DNA of 64,000 bases from Paraconexibacter antarcticus (GTDB taxonomy: Bacteria; Actinomycetota; Thermoleophilia; Solirubrobacterales; Solirubrobacteraceae), in assembly GCF_024220175.1 (NCBI RefSeq), contig NZ_CP098502.1, positions 2,728,001-2,792,000 on the forward strand. The letters are read 5' to 3'. This document shows, piece by piece, positions 1 to 9,676 of this stretch. The position numbers and the translations under genes are program-made. Position 1 is the stretch's first letter. Every line of letters starts with the position of its first letter. The notes under the pieces were generated by a model that was not told where the DNA came from, searched no databases, and saw only the letters and a list, made by a program, of their open reading frames with translations.

Positions 1-828
1 TTCCTCGACGGCGAGGCGTTCGCCGGCGGCGAGGGCCGTGACCAGATGGTCGAGCTCGGCACCGGCACCCTCATCCCCGGCTTCGAGGAGCAGCTCGCGG
101 GCACCTCCGCGGGCGACGAGAAGACGATCGACGTCACCTTCCCGGACGACTACCAGGCCGAGCATCTCGCCGGCCAGCTCGCCCAGTTCGAGATCACCGT
201 CAAGGAGATCAAGGTCAAGGAGCTCCCCGAACTCGACGACGAGTTCGCCTCCGACAACGCCGGCTTCGACACGCTCGAGGAGCTGCGCGAGGACCTCGCG
301 AAGAAGCTCCGCGAGGACGCCGAGACCCGCGTCGACGGTGAGTTCCGCGAGGCCGTCCTCGACGCGGTGACCGCGAACGCGACCGTCGAGGTCCCCGACG
401 CGCTCATCACCGCGCGCGCCAAGGAGCTCTTCGACCGCATGGTGCACTCGCTGTCGCACCAGGGCATCACGAAGGAGGCCTACCTCGGCATCGCGCAGAA
501 GACCGAGGAGGAGATCCTCGAGGAGGCGAAGCCCGACGCCGAGCAGGCCCTGCGCCGCGAGGCCGTCATCCACGCCGTCATCGCGGCCGAGAACCTCGTC
601 CCCTCCGACGGCGACGTCCTCGACGCCCTCCAGGCCACCGCCGTCCGCGAGAACACGACGCCGGAGAAGCTCCGCGCCCGGCTCGAGAAGAACGGCCGCC
701 TCGCCGAGCTCATGGACGACCTCGCGCAGGGCATGGCGATGGACCTCCTCGTCGAGCACGCCAAGGCCGTCGAGGCCCCGGCGGAGGAGCCGGCCGCCGA
801 CGAGCCCGAGGCCGACGCCGCCGAGTAG
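1..828 (+). CDS. tig: Trigger factor, 5'-truncated by window edge
   Basis: Ribosome-associated chaperone and peptidyl-prolyl isomerase that meets nascent chains. The reading frame is open from base 1, so the ribosome-binding N-domain lies outside the window. What is present begins inside the FKBP-type PPIase domain (GTGTLIPGFEEQL, then AGDEKTIDVTFPDDY) and continues into the helical C-terminal arms, introduced by the typical LPELDDEFASD. It ends with an acidic Glu/Asp/Ala-rich tail and a TAG at 826-828. In many bacteria tig is followed directly by clpP-clpX; here a divergent efflux/TetR pair separates them. A strong hairpin follows the stop. Identity is secure; only the start is missing. Confidence 0.95.
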   Translation, partial: FLDGEAFAGGEGRDQMVELGTGTLIPGFEEQLAGTSAGDEKTIDVTFPDDYQAEHLAGQLAQFEITVKEIKVKELPELDDEFASDNAGFDTLEELREDLAKKLREDAETRVDGEFREAVLDAVTANATVEVPDALITARAKELFDRMVHSLSHQGITKEAYLGIAQKTEEEILEEAKPDAEQALRREAVIHAVIAAENLVPSDGDVLDALQATAVRENTTPEKLRARLEKNGRLAELMDDLAQGMAMDLLVEHAKAVEAPAEEPAADEPEADAAE

Positions 829-846
829 CAGGCCGCCGCGAGGCGA

Positions 847-888
847 GGTGGAATCCCGCTGCTGCTCCAGCAGCCACGGGATTCCACC
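847..888. terminator. Bidirectional hairpin terminator between tig and MFS gene
   Basis: A perfect 12-bp stem (GGTGGAATCCCG at 847-858 with its complement at 877-888) encloses a further 6-bp stem (CTGCTG/CAGCAG) with a 3-base loop and a 3-base bulge. It lies between the convergent ends of tig and the MFS gene. There is no T-tract on either side, so it would be a U-less terminator; the role is inferred from position and strength. Confidence 0.7.
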
Positions 889-942
889 CACCGCCCGCGG
901 AGCGCCGGGCCCGCCGCCGGGCGCCCCTCGCCGGCGCGGCCC

Positions 943-2408
943 TCAGGCCACGGCCGGGACCGCCGTCGCGTCGCCGCTGCGCGCGGCCTCCGCCTGCTCC
1001 TTGGAGTCCTTCGAGGAGATCGTGAAAGAGGAGATGACCGCGGCGGCGAGGGCGAAGCACGCGCCGATGAGGAACGCACGGGAGTAGCCGGCGGTCAGCG
1101 CCTCCGGGTTGCGCGCGGTCGCCTGCACCGGCCCGAACTCGGCGATCCGCGAGGTCGAGATCGACACGAGGATCGCGACGCCGAGCGCGCCGCCCACCTG
1201 CTGGGAGGTGTTGATGAGGCCGGACGCGAGGCCCGCCTCCTGCGGTGTCGTACCGGTGACGGCGGCGATCGTCACGGGGACGAACGTGAAGCCGAGCCCG
1301 GCGCCCGCCACCATCGACGGGCCGAGGACGTCGCTGAGGTAGCCGCCGTGCGCGTCGATCCCGGAGAACCAGAGCAGGCCGCCGCCGGTGAGCGCGAGGC
1401 CGAACAGGAGCGTCGGCTTGAAGCCCAGGCGCGTGACGAGCTGCGAGGCGATGCCCGCCGAGATGATGATCACGATGCTGAGCGGCAGGTACGCGATGCC
1501 GGTCTTCAGCGCCGAGTAGCCGAGGACGTACTGCAGGTAGAAGCTGATGAAGAGGAACATCGAGAAGAGCGACATGCCGGTGAGCAGGCCGGCGATGTTC
1601 GCGCCGCGGAGCGTCCGCAGCCGGAAGATCCCGAACGGCATGAGCGGGTGCCGCGTGCGGTGCTCGATGACCGCGAAGGCGGCGATGAGGGCGGCGGCGC
1701 CGGCGAGGCGGCCGATCGTCGTACCCGAGGACCAGCCCGCGCTCTCGGCGTCGACGAGGGCGTAGACGAGCAGCGCGAGACCGGCGGTGACGGTCACGGC
1801 GCCGGGGATGTCGAAGCTCGAGACGTCGGTGTCCGCCTTGGACTCGGAGAGCAGGCGCGGGGCGAGCCCGGCCATGAGGATCGCGAAGGGGACGTTGACG
1901 AAGAGCACGAGCCGCCAGTCGATCTCCGTGAGTACCCCGCCCATGAGGACGCCGGCGGCGCCGCCGGCCCCGCCGACCGCGCCCCACACGCCGAGGGCCC
2001 GGTTGCGCTCGGACCCCTCGGCGAAGATCGTCGTGACGAGCGACAGGGCGGCGGGGGAGACGAGCGCCGCGCCGAGCCCCTGGAGGCCGCGGGCGCCGAC
2101 GAGGAAGTCCTGGTTGCCGGCCACGCCCCCGAGGAACGAGCCGAGCCCGAAGACCGCGAGCCCGGTCATGAACATCCGGCGCCGGCCGACCAGGTCCGCG
2201 AGCCGCCCACCGAGCAGCAGGAAGCCGCCGAAGGTCAGCGTGTACGCGTTGACGACCCACGAGAGGTCGGCCTGGGTGATCTTCAGGTCCTTGCCGATCG
2301 ACGGCAGGGCGACGTTCGTGATCGACGCGTCGATGACGATGATGAACTGCGTCGCCGCGAGCAGGGCGAGGGCGAGGTTCTTCGCGCGGGGGTGTCTAGA
2401 CTCGGCAT
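943..2408 (-). CDS. MFS multidrug efflux transporter (DHA2 type), apparent frameshift near the start
   Basis: Proton-driven drug exporter of the major facilitator superfamily, 14-TM DHA2 (EmrB/QacA) type. The frame encodes the diagnostic N-terminal helix (QFIIVIDASITNVALPSIG), the WVVNAYTL segment and the loop motif GGRLADLVGRRR, then about 12 more hydrophobic segments to a TGA at 943-945. Oddity: this frame has no ATG, GTG or TTG upstream of the internal Met at 2175, yet the conserved protein clearly extends to about 2385. The ATG at 2408 lies one frame away. One extra G in the G-run at 2388-2392 would join ATG-2408 to the transporter frame as M-P-S-L-D-T-P-R-A-K-N-L. So this is a deletion, a sequencing error or a phase-variable tract. 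The gene is divergent from a TetR gene, its likely repressor. Confidence 0.8.
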
Positions 2409-2423
2409 GTGAAAGTGAACTCC

Positions 2424-2468
2424 GGTTCCGTTTTGCCTCGGGGAAAATACGGAGCTATGGTTCCGTTT
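2424..2468. promoter_or_regulatory. Divergent regulatory region of MFS/TetR pair with 10-bp direct repeats
   Basis: GGTTCCGTTT occurs twice in direct orientation, at 2424-2433 and 2459-2468, in the short gap between the divergent MFS and TetR genes. A spacing of 35 bp, with an inverted ACGGA/TCCGT pair beside the second copy, makes it a reasonable TetR operator candidate. The region is also noticeably AT-richer (GGGGAAAATACGG) than its surroundings, as expected for a promoter. The operator role is inference. Confidence 0.4.
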
Positions 2469-2499
2469 GTCAAGACCGCCGAGGACAGGATTGGTCCGC

Positions 2500-3084
2500 A
2501 TGGCCTCAACCGACACCCAGACCCCCGAGAAGCCCGTCCGCGCCGACAAGGCCCGCAACCGCGAGCGCATCCTCGTCGCCGCCCGCGAGGCCTTCGGCAC
2601 GCGCGGGATCGAGACGCAGATGGACGACGTCGCCGCGGGCGCCGGTGTGGGCGTGGGGACGGTCTACCGGCACTTCCCCACGAAGGAGGCGCTCATGGGG
2701 GAGCTCGTGCGGCAGAAGTTCGAGCTCATCCTCGAGCACGCGCGGGAGGGCCTCGAGGAGGACGGGGAGCCGTTCGAGGTCTTCGCCGCCGTCCTGCGCC
2801 GCAACTGCGAGACGACGGCCGGGGACGCCGCGGCGCAGCACGCGCTGATGGGCGCCGGCGACGAGGTCTGGGCGTACGCGCGGCCGACGGTCGACGAGCT
2901 GCACGTCGTCATCCAGGTCCTCATCGACCGCGCCCAGGCCGCCGGCGCGATGCGGCCCGACTTCTCCTCCGCCGACATGCCGATGGTCATGTGCGGCGTG
3001 TCGGCGTCGATGGCCCACGGCGGGTGGGACTGGCGCCGGCATCTGGAGATCCTGTTGGACGGATTGCGCACGTCACCGCGCTGA
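2500..3084 (+). CDS. TetR-family transcriptional repressor
   Basis: One-component repressor, about 194 residues. The N-terminal helix-turn-helix domain is classical: [18 protein letters not shown], then [18 protein letters not shown] with the recognition helix, ending in [10 protein letters not shown]. The C-terminal ligand/dimer domain is helical and unassigned (it ends [16 protein letters not shown]). ATG-2500 was chosen over the in-frame TTG at 2467 because a purine-rich GAGGACAGG precedes it and the protein then begins with the usual short tail before the DNA-binding domain. It is divergent from the MFS exporter, so it probably represses that gene and itself until a drug binds. The actual ligand cannot be told. 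Confidence 0.88.
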   Translation: MASTDTQTPEKPVRADKARNRERILVAAREAFGTRGIETQMDDVAAGAGVGVGTVYRHFPTKEALMGELVRQKFELILEHAREGLEEDGEPFEVFAAVLRRNCETTAGDAAAQHALMGAGDEVWAYARPTVDELHVVIQVLIDRAQAAGAMRPDFSSADMPMVMCGVSASMAHGGWDWRRHLEILLDGLRTSPR

Positions 3085-3160
3085 CGCGCGCCTGGCGCAC
3101 GGAGTCGCTGCAAACCCGGGCGCCCATGCCGATGAAAGGGGCGCAGGCCGCTGCACCCCC

Positions 3161-3244
3161 GTTGCTAGGCTTGCCCGACGCCGGACGACCGCCTCTCGGT
3201 CGTGGCAGGAACCCGGCGCCCGGAACCGAAACGAAGCGAGGAAC
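3161..3244 (+). promoter_or_regulatory. Probable clpP promoter and short leader
   Basis: A TAGGCT box at 3166-3171 fits the -10-like motif seen before many genes here. It would give a leader of about 65 bases containing a 7-bp hairpin (ACGACCG at 3185-3191 with CGGTCGT at 3197-3203) and a GCGAGGAAC ribosome-binding site before the clpP ATG. The promoter call is tentative. Confidence 0.35.
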
Positions 3245-3829
3245 ATGAGTCCCCTGGTCCCCATGGTGGTCGAGCAGACGTCACGCGGTGAGCGTGCGTT
3301 CGACATCTACAGTCGGCTGCTCAGCGAGCGGATCATCTTCCTCGGCACGCCGATCGACGACCAGATCGCGAACCTCGTCGTCGCGCAGCTCCTGCACCTC
3401 GAGTCCGAGGATCCGGACAAGGACATCAGCATCTACATCAACTCGCCCGGCGGGTCGGTGTACGCGGGTCTCGCGATCTACGACACGATGAACTTCATCA
3501 AGCCGGACGTGTCGACCATCTGCGTCGGCATCGCGATGAGCATGGGCGCGCTCCTGCTCTCCGGCGGCGCCAAGGGCAAGCGCATGGCGCTGCCGAACGC
3601 CAAGGTCATGATCCACCAGGTGAGCTCCGGCTTCCAGGGCCAGGCGACGGACATCGAGATCCACGCCAAGGAGGTCATCGAACTTCGCGCCAAGCTCGAC
3701 GAGATCCTCGCCAAGCACACCGGCAAGGACGTGGCCGACGTCAAGGGCAACACCGAGCGCGACTACTTCATGTCCGCCGCGGAAGCTGCCGAATACGGCA
3801 TCATCGACCGGGTGATCTCGGAGCACTAA
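3245..3829 (+). CDS. clpP: ATP-dependent Clp protease proteolytic subunit
   Basis: Serine peptidase that forms the tetradecameric degradation chamber docked by ClpX or other Clp ATPases. At 194 residues it has the usual length. The catalytic Ser sits in [11 protein letters not shown], the His in VMIHQVSSG and the Asp near the NTERDYF segment; the oxyanion strand [12 protein letters not shown] is intact. The start has a GAGGAAC site 3 bases upstream. clpX follows after 38 bases and is probably co-transcribed. Mature ClpP is usually produced by removal of a short propeptide, and the residues before [13 protein letters not shown] fit that. Nothing looks abnormal. Confidence 0.97.
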   Translation: MSPLVPMVVEQTSRGERAFDIYSRLLSERIIFLGTPIDDQIANLVVAQLLHLESEDPDKDISIYINSPGGSVYAGLAIYDTMNFIKPDVSTICVGIAMSMGALLLSGGAKGKRMALPNAKVMIHQVSSGFQGQATDIEIHAKEVIELRAKLDEILAKHTGKDVADVKGNTERDYFMSAAEAAEYGIIDRVISEH

Positions 3830-3867
3830 GCTCCGAGGTCGCATCGCACCCCACTGAGGAGAGGGAG

Positions 3868-5141
<1,274 letters not shown>

Positions 5142-5145
<4 letters not shown>

Positions 5146-6116
5146 ACCTGCGGCTGCCCTTCGCCGGCGCGGCCCACGACCGCGCGGGTGAACGACGGAT
5201 CGACGCCGAGTGGGTCGCCGCGAGCCGGCTGCACGCCTCGAGCCGCCTGCTCGTCCTCACCGAGGAGGGGGCGCTCGTCGCCGGCGACGCCGGGGCGCGG
5301 GGGCCCGACGACTGGTACGACCATGCGGGGGGCGCCGGGGCGCTGAGCGCCGCGCGGCTCCCGGTCGCCGACGGCATCCCGGACGACGCCGTGCTGCTCG
5401 GGGTCACCGGGGACGGCCACGGCCTCTACGCCCTCGACCGCCTGCCGGACACCGCGGTCCGCCCGGACGACGTCACCGCGCTCGACGTCCGGGCCGCCGC
5501 CGCGCTCCTCCCCGCCGGTGACGCCGGGCTCCTGGCCCAGGCCAACACGCTCCTGCACTGGCACCGCACGACCCGCTTCTGCGGCACCTGCGGCGAACCG
5601 ACCGAGAGCCGCGACGCCGGCCACATGCGCCGCTGCCCGAACGGCCACGAGCACCATCCGCGCACCGACCCCGTCGTCATCATGCTCGTCGTCGACAACG
5701 CGGCCGACCGCGTGCTGCTCGGCCGTCAGCCGTCGTGGCCGAAGGGCCGCTACAGCGCGCTCGCCGGGTTCGTCGAGCCGGGGGAGGCCCTCGAGTCCGC
5801 CGTCGCCCGCGAGGTCCTCGAGGAGGCCCGCGTCCAGGTCGGCGCGGTCCGCTACATCGCCTCGCAGCCGTGGCCCTTCCCGGCCTCGCTCATGCTCGGC
5901 TTCGAGGCCGACTGGGCCGGCGGCGAGGGTGAGATCGGTGACGACGAGCTCGACGACGTGCGCTGGGCGACGCGCGCCGAGCTCCACGAGGCCGTACGGG
6001 CCGAAGAGGCCCGCGAGACCGACGTCCCGCTGCTGCTCCCGCCGAAGCTCGCGATCGCCCGGCACCTCGTGGACGTCTGGCTGGGGCATCCTCGCCCAGG
6101 GGCGCGGATGCCCTAG
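5142..6116 (+). CDS. nudC: NAD(+)/NADH pyrophosphatase (NudC-type NUDIX hydrolase)
   Basis: Hydrolyses NAD(H) to NMN(H) and AMP, and in some species removes NAD caps from RNA. The 324-residue frame shows the N-terminal NudC domain, a zinc-finger-like segment starting CGTCGEP, the NUDIX box ([11 protein letters not shown], then REVLEEARV) and the NudC signature [12 protein letters not shown]. The fourth zinc ligand is not the usual Cys: the last pair reads CPNGH, so it is His or lost. The TTG start at 5142 overlaps the clpX stop, which makes an unusual start believable; no ATG or GTG with a better site is nearby. Its position behind clpX is probably lineage-specific. Confidence 0.88.
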
Positions 6117-6148
6117 GAGGTCCCTCGCCCAGGGGGCTCCTGACCTCC
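6084..6148 (+). terminator. Double hairpin at the 3' end of nudC
   Basis: Stem 1 pairs GGGCATCC (6084-6091) with GGATGCCC (6106-6113) and overlaps the nudC stop codon. Stem 2 pairs GGAGGTC (6117-6123) with GACCTCC (6142-6148). Both loops hold the same CTCGCCCAGGGG string. There is no T-tract; termination is inferred. Confidence 0.5.
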
Positions 6149-6178
6149 GGTGACCGGCGGTCTCGTATCCTCGGTGCG

Positions 6179-6439
6179 ATGCCCCGCTTCACCCCCCGAC
6201 TGTCCCCGTGGGTCGCCGCCCTCCAGGCCGGCTTCATCGCCCGCGAGCACTACCTCAAGCTCCACCCCGACGACCGGGCCCTGCTGCGCGACCTCGTCGC
6301 GAAGTCCAAGGGCCTGCCGCGGAACCTCACGGCCGCCGAGCGCGGCGAGGTCCGGCGGATCGTCGCCGAGCTCGACGCCCGCGGCGCCGTGTGGAAGCTC
6401 GCGCCGGTCGGCAAGCGCCTGCGCACCGGCCGCCGCTGA
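6179..6439 (+). CDS. Small conserved-looking protein of unknown function (86 aa)
   Basis: I do not recognise this protein. It is 86 residues long, basic and probably helical, with no cysteine, signal peptide or membrane segment. It begins MPRFTPRLSPWVAALQ, has a central helix-rich part (YLKLHPDDRALLRDLV) and ends in GKRLRTGRR. Codon use (strong G/C at third positions) supports real coding. A TATCCT box at 6166-6171 lies seven bases before the ATG, matching the leaderless pattern found elsewhere in the window. The charged C-terminus and small size would suit a nucleic-acid or ribosome-associated protein, but that is only a guess. Confidence 0.65.
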   Translation: MPRFTPRLSPWVAALQAGFIAREHYLKLHPDDRALLRDLVAKSKGLPRNLTAAERGEVRRIVAELDARGAVWKLAPVGKRLRTGRR

Positions 6440-6466
6440 ACCTCGCGGGGCGCCGGTCGCTCGAAG

Positions 6467-6503
6467 ATCGGCCTATCGGACGATCGGCCGGTCACACGAT
6501 CGG
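6467..6503. repeat. Cluster of four ATCGG boxes in the gap before the zinc-ribbon gene
   Basis: GATCGG occurs at 6467-6472, 6482-6487 and 6498-6503, and TATCGG at 6474-6479, in the 136-base gap between two small genes. Near-regular spacing suggests a protein-binding site or promoter-proximal repeat, but no regulator can be assigned. Confidence 0.3.
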
Positions 6504-6575
6504 ACGGGACATCGCGTCCTCCGCGCCATCCCGGAGGAGGTTTGGGACGGGGCGTGTCCTGCCGACACTGAGATC

Positions 6576-6923
6576 ATGCTCCCCGACGGATTCGATCAGT
6601 CCCAGGTTCACCTCGAGCCGCTCGGTGGTCCGCTCGGCCTGCACGTCTGCCGGGCCTGCGGCTCGACGCTCATGCAGCTCGTCGGGCACGAGGACGCCGG
6701 CCACGGCCACTGGTTCCTGACGATGCGCTGCCCGGAGTGCGAGAGCTGGGCCGGCGGCCGGGTCCCCGACGCCTGGTGCGCGGAGCTCGACGAGGAGCTC
6801 GAGCGCGGTACGCACCGCCTGCTCGACGCCCTCGAGGAGGTCCAGCGCCAGATCAGGGCTGCGGAGATCGACACCTTCGTCGCGGCCCTCGACGACGACC
6901 TGCTGCTCCCCGAGGACTTCTAG
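6576..6923 (+). CDS. Small zinc-ribbon protein, unknown function
   Basis: A 115-residue acidic protein. Two CxxC knuckles (CRAC near residue 25 and CPEC near residue 52), about 24 residues apart, point to a single zinc ribbon. The rest is a predicted helix ending in an Asp/Leu-rich tail (FVAALDDDLLLPEDF). The ATG at 6576 is preferred to upstream in-frame starts because the sequence before it is not protein-like and the gap there carries repeats. It sits just upstream of valS on the same strand. Zinc-ribbon proteins of this size are often transcription or translation accessories; no function is claimed. Confidence 0.7.
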   Translation: MLPDGFDQSQVHLEPLGGPLGLHVCRACGSTLMQLVGHEDAGHGHWFLTMRCPECESWAGGRVPDAWCAELDEELERGTHRLLDALEEVQRQIRAAEIDTFVAALDDDLLLPEDF

Positions 6924-7002
6924 GTCCCGCCGGGCCGCGCCTCGGGCCGCGGCCCCGCTCCGGCCGGCCCCGCCCCGACCGGCCCCCGCGCGCCGTCGTC
7001 CA

Positions 7003-7008
7003 TAGACT
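7003..7008 (+). promoter_or_regulatory. Leaderless-type -10 box of valS
   Basis: TAGACT ends seven bases before the valS ATG, so a transcript starting the usual distance from a -10 element would begin at or next to the A of the start codon. No Shine-Dalgarno sequence is visible. No convincing -35 is seen. Confidence 0.55.
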
Positions 7009-7015
7009 GCGCCGT

Positions 7016-9676
7016 ATGTCGCTGCAGGACCGTTCCCGCTTCGAGCCCGCCGAGGTCGAGCCCCGCATCACCGCCGCCTGGCTCGGCTCCGGGCTCGTGC
7101 ATCCACCCGCGGAGGGGACGGCGGCCGAGAACTTCTCGATGGCGATCCCGCCGCCGAACGTCACGGGTGCGCTGCACATGGGCCACGCGCTCAACGGGTC
7201 GATCCAGGACACGCTCGCGCGCTGGCATCGCATGCACGGGCGCCGCACCCGCTGGATCCTCGGCACCGATCATGCGGGCATCGCGACGCAGACCCAGGTC
7301 GAGAAGCTCCTGAAGTCCGAGGGCTCCGGCCGCGAGGAGATCGGCCGCGAGGCGTTCACCGAGCGCGTCTGGGAGTGGCGGGCCCAGTACGGCGGGACGA
7401 TCGTCGAGCAGTTCAAGCGCCTCGGCGCGACGTGCGACTTCGAGGCCGAGCGCTTCACCCTCGACGAGGGCTACGTCGAGGCGGTCCTCACCGTCTTCGT
7501 CCGGCTCTACGAGAAGGGCCTCATCTACCGCGACAACTACATGGTCAACTGGGACCCGGGCAGCCGCTCGGCGATCAGCGACCTCGAGGTCGAGGAGCGC
7601 GAGGTCACCGACACGCTCTTCGCGATCGCCTACCCGCTCACCGACGGCAGCGGCGAGGTCGTCGTGGCGACCGTCCGGCCGGAGACGATGCTCGCCGACA
7701 CCGCCGTCGCGGTGAACCCCGACGACGAGCGCTACACGCACCTCATCGGCAAGAGCGTGACGCTGCCGCTCGTCGGCCGCGAGCTGCCGATCATCGCCGA
7801 CGAGTACGTGAAGACCGACTTCGGCACGGGCTGCCTGAAGATCACGCCGGGTCACGACCCCAACGACTTCGAGATCGGGCGCCGCCACGGGCTCGACGAG
7901 CTGAGCGTCATCGGCGAGGACGGCTGCATGCTGCCCGAGGCGGGGGAGGCCTACGCCGGCCTGTCCGCCGCCGACGCCCAGCGGAAGGTCGTCGAGGACC
8001 TCCGCGCGCTCGGCGCCCTCCGCGCCGAGGACCCCTACACGCACACCGTCCCGTTCAGCCACCGCTCGGGCTCCCGCATCGAGCCGCTCGTCTCGCTGCA
8101 GTGGTTCATGCGGATGGACGAGCTCGCTGCGCCCGCCCGGCAGGTCGTCGCCGACGGCCGCGTCCGCATCCACCCGGAGTCCCAGCGCCGCCGCTACGAC
8201 GAGTGGCTCGCGAACATCCGCCCGTGGTGCATCTCCCGCCAGCTGTGGTGGGGCCACCAGATCCCCGTCTGGTACCGAGGAACCCCGCCCACCCAGGAGA
8301 CGTACGTCGGCATGACGGCGCCCGAGGGGGACGGCTGGACGCGCGACCCCGACGTCCTCGACACGTGGTTCAGCTCGGCGCTGTGGCCGTTCGCGACGCT
8401 CGGCTGGCCGCGCGAGACGCCGGAGCTGCAGGCGTTCTACCCGACCGACGTCATGTCGACGGGCCGCGACATCCTCTTCCTGTGGGTCGCCCGCATGGTG
8501 ATGATGGGCCTCGAGTTCACCGGCGAGGTCCCGTTCACCGACGTCTACAACCACTCCGTCATCCAGGCGCCCGACGGCCGCCGGATGAGCAAGTCGCTTG
8601 GCACCGGCATCGACCCGCTGGCGCTCATCGACGGCGGCCCGCGCCCGCCGGTCTTCGCGAAGCGGCCCGGGGACGATCCCGGCGAGTTCCCCGCCTACGG
8701 CGCCGACGCCGTCCGCTTCGGGCTGCTCGCCATGTCCTCCACGCAGGACGTCCGCTTCAACGAGGAGAAGATCGCCCAGGGCCGTGCGCTCGGGAACAAG
8801 CTCTTCAACGCCACGCGGTTCGCGCTCCTGAAGGTCGAGGGGATCGACGCCGCCGTGCTGAGCGGCGGCCCCGGCGCGGAGGCCGCGCGAGCGCCGGAGG
8901 ACCGCTGGATCCTCAGCCGCCTGCAGGCGATCAAGGCCGAGGCGGCGCAGCGGATCGGCGAGTTCGACTTCTCGAAGCTCTCGCTCGCGCTGTACGACTT
9001 CGTCTACGGGGAGCTCTGCGACTGGTACCTCGAGCTCATCAAGGCCCGCGAGGTCGACGCGGACCTCGCCGCGACGCTCCTGCACGTCCTGCGCGAGACG
9101 ATCGCGCTCGTGCACCCGGTCATGCCGTTCGTCACCGAGGATCTGTGGGCCGAGCTGCCCGGCCACGACGGCGGGCTGCTCGCCGAGGCGTCGCTCCCTG
9201 CCGCGGACGCCGCGCTCCGCGACGACGCGGCCGAGGCGCAGGTGTCGGCGCTCATCGAGGCCGTCACGACCGTCCGCTCGTGGCGGGGGGACGCGGGCGT
9301 CGCCGCCGGCGCGATCCTCGACGCGCGGCTCACCGGCGACGGCTACGGCGAGACCACCGCGCTGCTCGCGCGCCTCGCGCGGCTCGACCTCGACCAGCCC
9401 GCGGACGCGGCCGGCGCGGCGACGATCGTCATCCCGGGCGGGACCGTCGAGATCCTCGCGTCGGGCGCGTTCGACCCGTCCGAGGCCGCCGCGAAGACCG
9501 AGGCGCAGATCGCCGACCTGCAGAAGGAGATCGCCCGCGCCCGCGGCAAGCTCGGCAACGACGGGTTCGTCGCGAAGGCCCCGGCCGCCGTCGTCGACGC
9601 CGAGCGCGCGAAGCTCGAGCGGCTCGAGGCCGAGGTTGCGACCCTCCGGGCGCAGCTCCCCGAGGGCGCCGCGTGA
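7016..9676 (+). CDS. valS: Valyl-tRNA synthetase
   Basis: Charges tRNA-Val with valine (class Ia synthetase, cytosolic). It is 886 residues, normal for bacteria. The HIGH signature reads HMGH after PPNVTGAL (about residue 50), the editing domain (CP1) follows with TVRPETMLADTA, and the KMSKS loop is RRMSKSLG near residue 523. The anticodon-binding domain and the C-terminal coiled-coil arm (AKTEAQIADLQKEIARARGK) are complete. ATG-7016 is supported by the MSLQDRSRFEP beginning and the TAGACT box. folC overlaps its stop codon by four bases (GTGA), an arrangement that implies coupled translation; valS-folC pairing is common in bacteria. Confidence 0.97.
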   Translation: MSLQDRSRFEPAEVEPRITAAWLGSGLVHPPAEGTAAENFSMAIPPPNVTGALHMGHALNGSIQDTLARWHRMHGRRTRWILGTDHAGIATQTQVEKLLKSEGSGREEIGREAFTERVWEWRAQYGGTIVEQFKRLGATCDFEAERFTLDEGYVEAVLTVFVRLYEKGLIYRDNYMVNWDPGSRSAISDLEVEEREVTDTLFAIAYPLTDGSGEVVVATVRPETMLADTAVAVNPDDERYTHLIGKSVTLPLVGRELPIIADEYVKTDFGTGCLKITPGHDPNDFEIGRRHGLDELSVIGEDGCMLPEAGEAYAGLSAADAQRKVVEDLRALGALRAEDPYTHTVPFSHRSGSRIEPLVSLQWFMRMDELAAPARQVVADGRVRIHPESQRRRYDEWLANIRPWCISRQLWWGHQIPVWYRGTPPTQETYVGMTAPEGDGWTRDPDVLDTWFSSALWPFATLGWPRETPELQAFYPTDVMSTGRDILFLWVARMVMMGLEFTGEVPFTDVYNHSVIQAPDGRRMSKSLGTGIDPLALIDGGPRPPVFAKRPGDDPGEFPAYGADAVRFGLLAMSSTQDVRFNEEKIAQGRALGNKLFNATRFALLKVEGIDAAVLSGGPGAEAARAPEDRWILSRLQAIKAEAAQRIGEFDFSKLSLALYDFVYGELCDWYLELIKAREVDADLAATLLHVLRETIALVHPVMPFVTEDLWAELPGHDGGLLAEASLPAADAALRDDAAEAQVSALIEAVTTVRSWRGDAGVAAGAILDARLTGDGYGETTALLARLARLDLDQPADAAGAATIVIPGGTVEILASGAFDPSEAAAKTEAQIADLQKEIARARGKLGNDGFVAKAPAAVVDAERAKLERLEAEVATLRAQLPEGAA

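Noticed and set aside
2409..3248. GTG-2409 as a leaderless start after TAGACT on the plus strand
   Set aside because: It is in a different frame from the TetR protein and the product becomes a shadow of the regulator. The TAGACT there is probably chance, or the palindromic TCTAGA inside the MFS start region.
6920..9166. A 748-residue open frame antisense to valS
   Set aside because: It is a GC-rich shadow of the valS codons with no family features; valS is certain. Many similar long antisense frames across the window (for example opposite leuS, lepA and rng) were dropped for the same reason.
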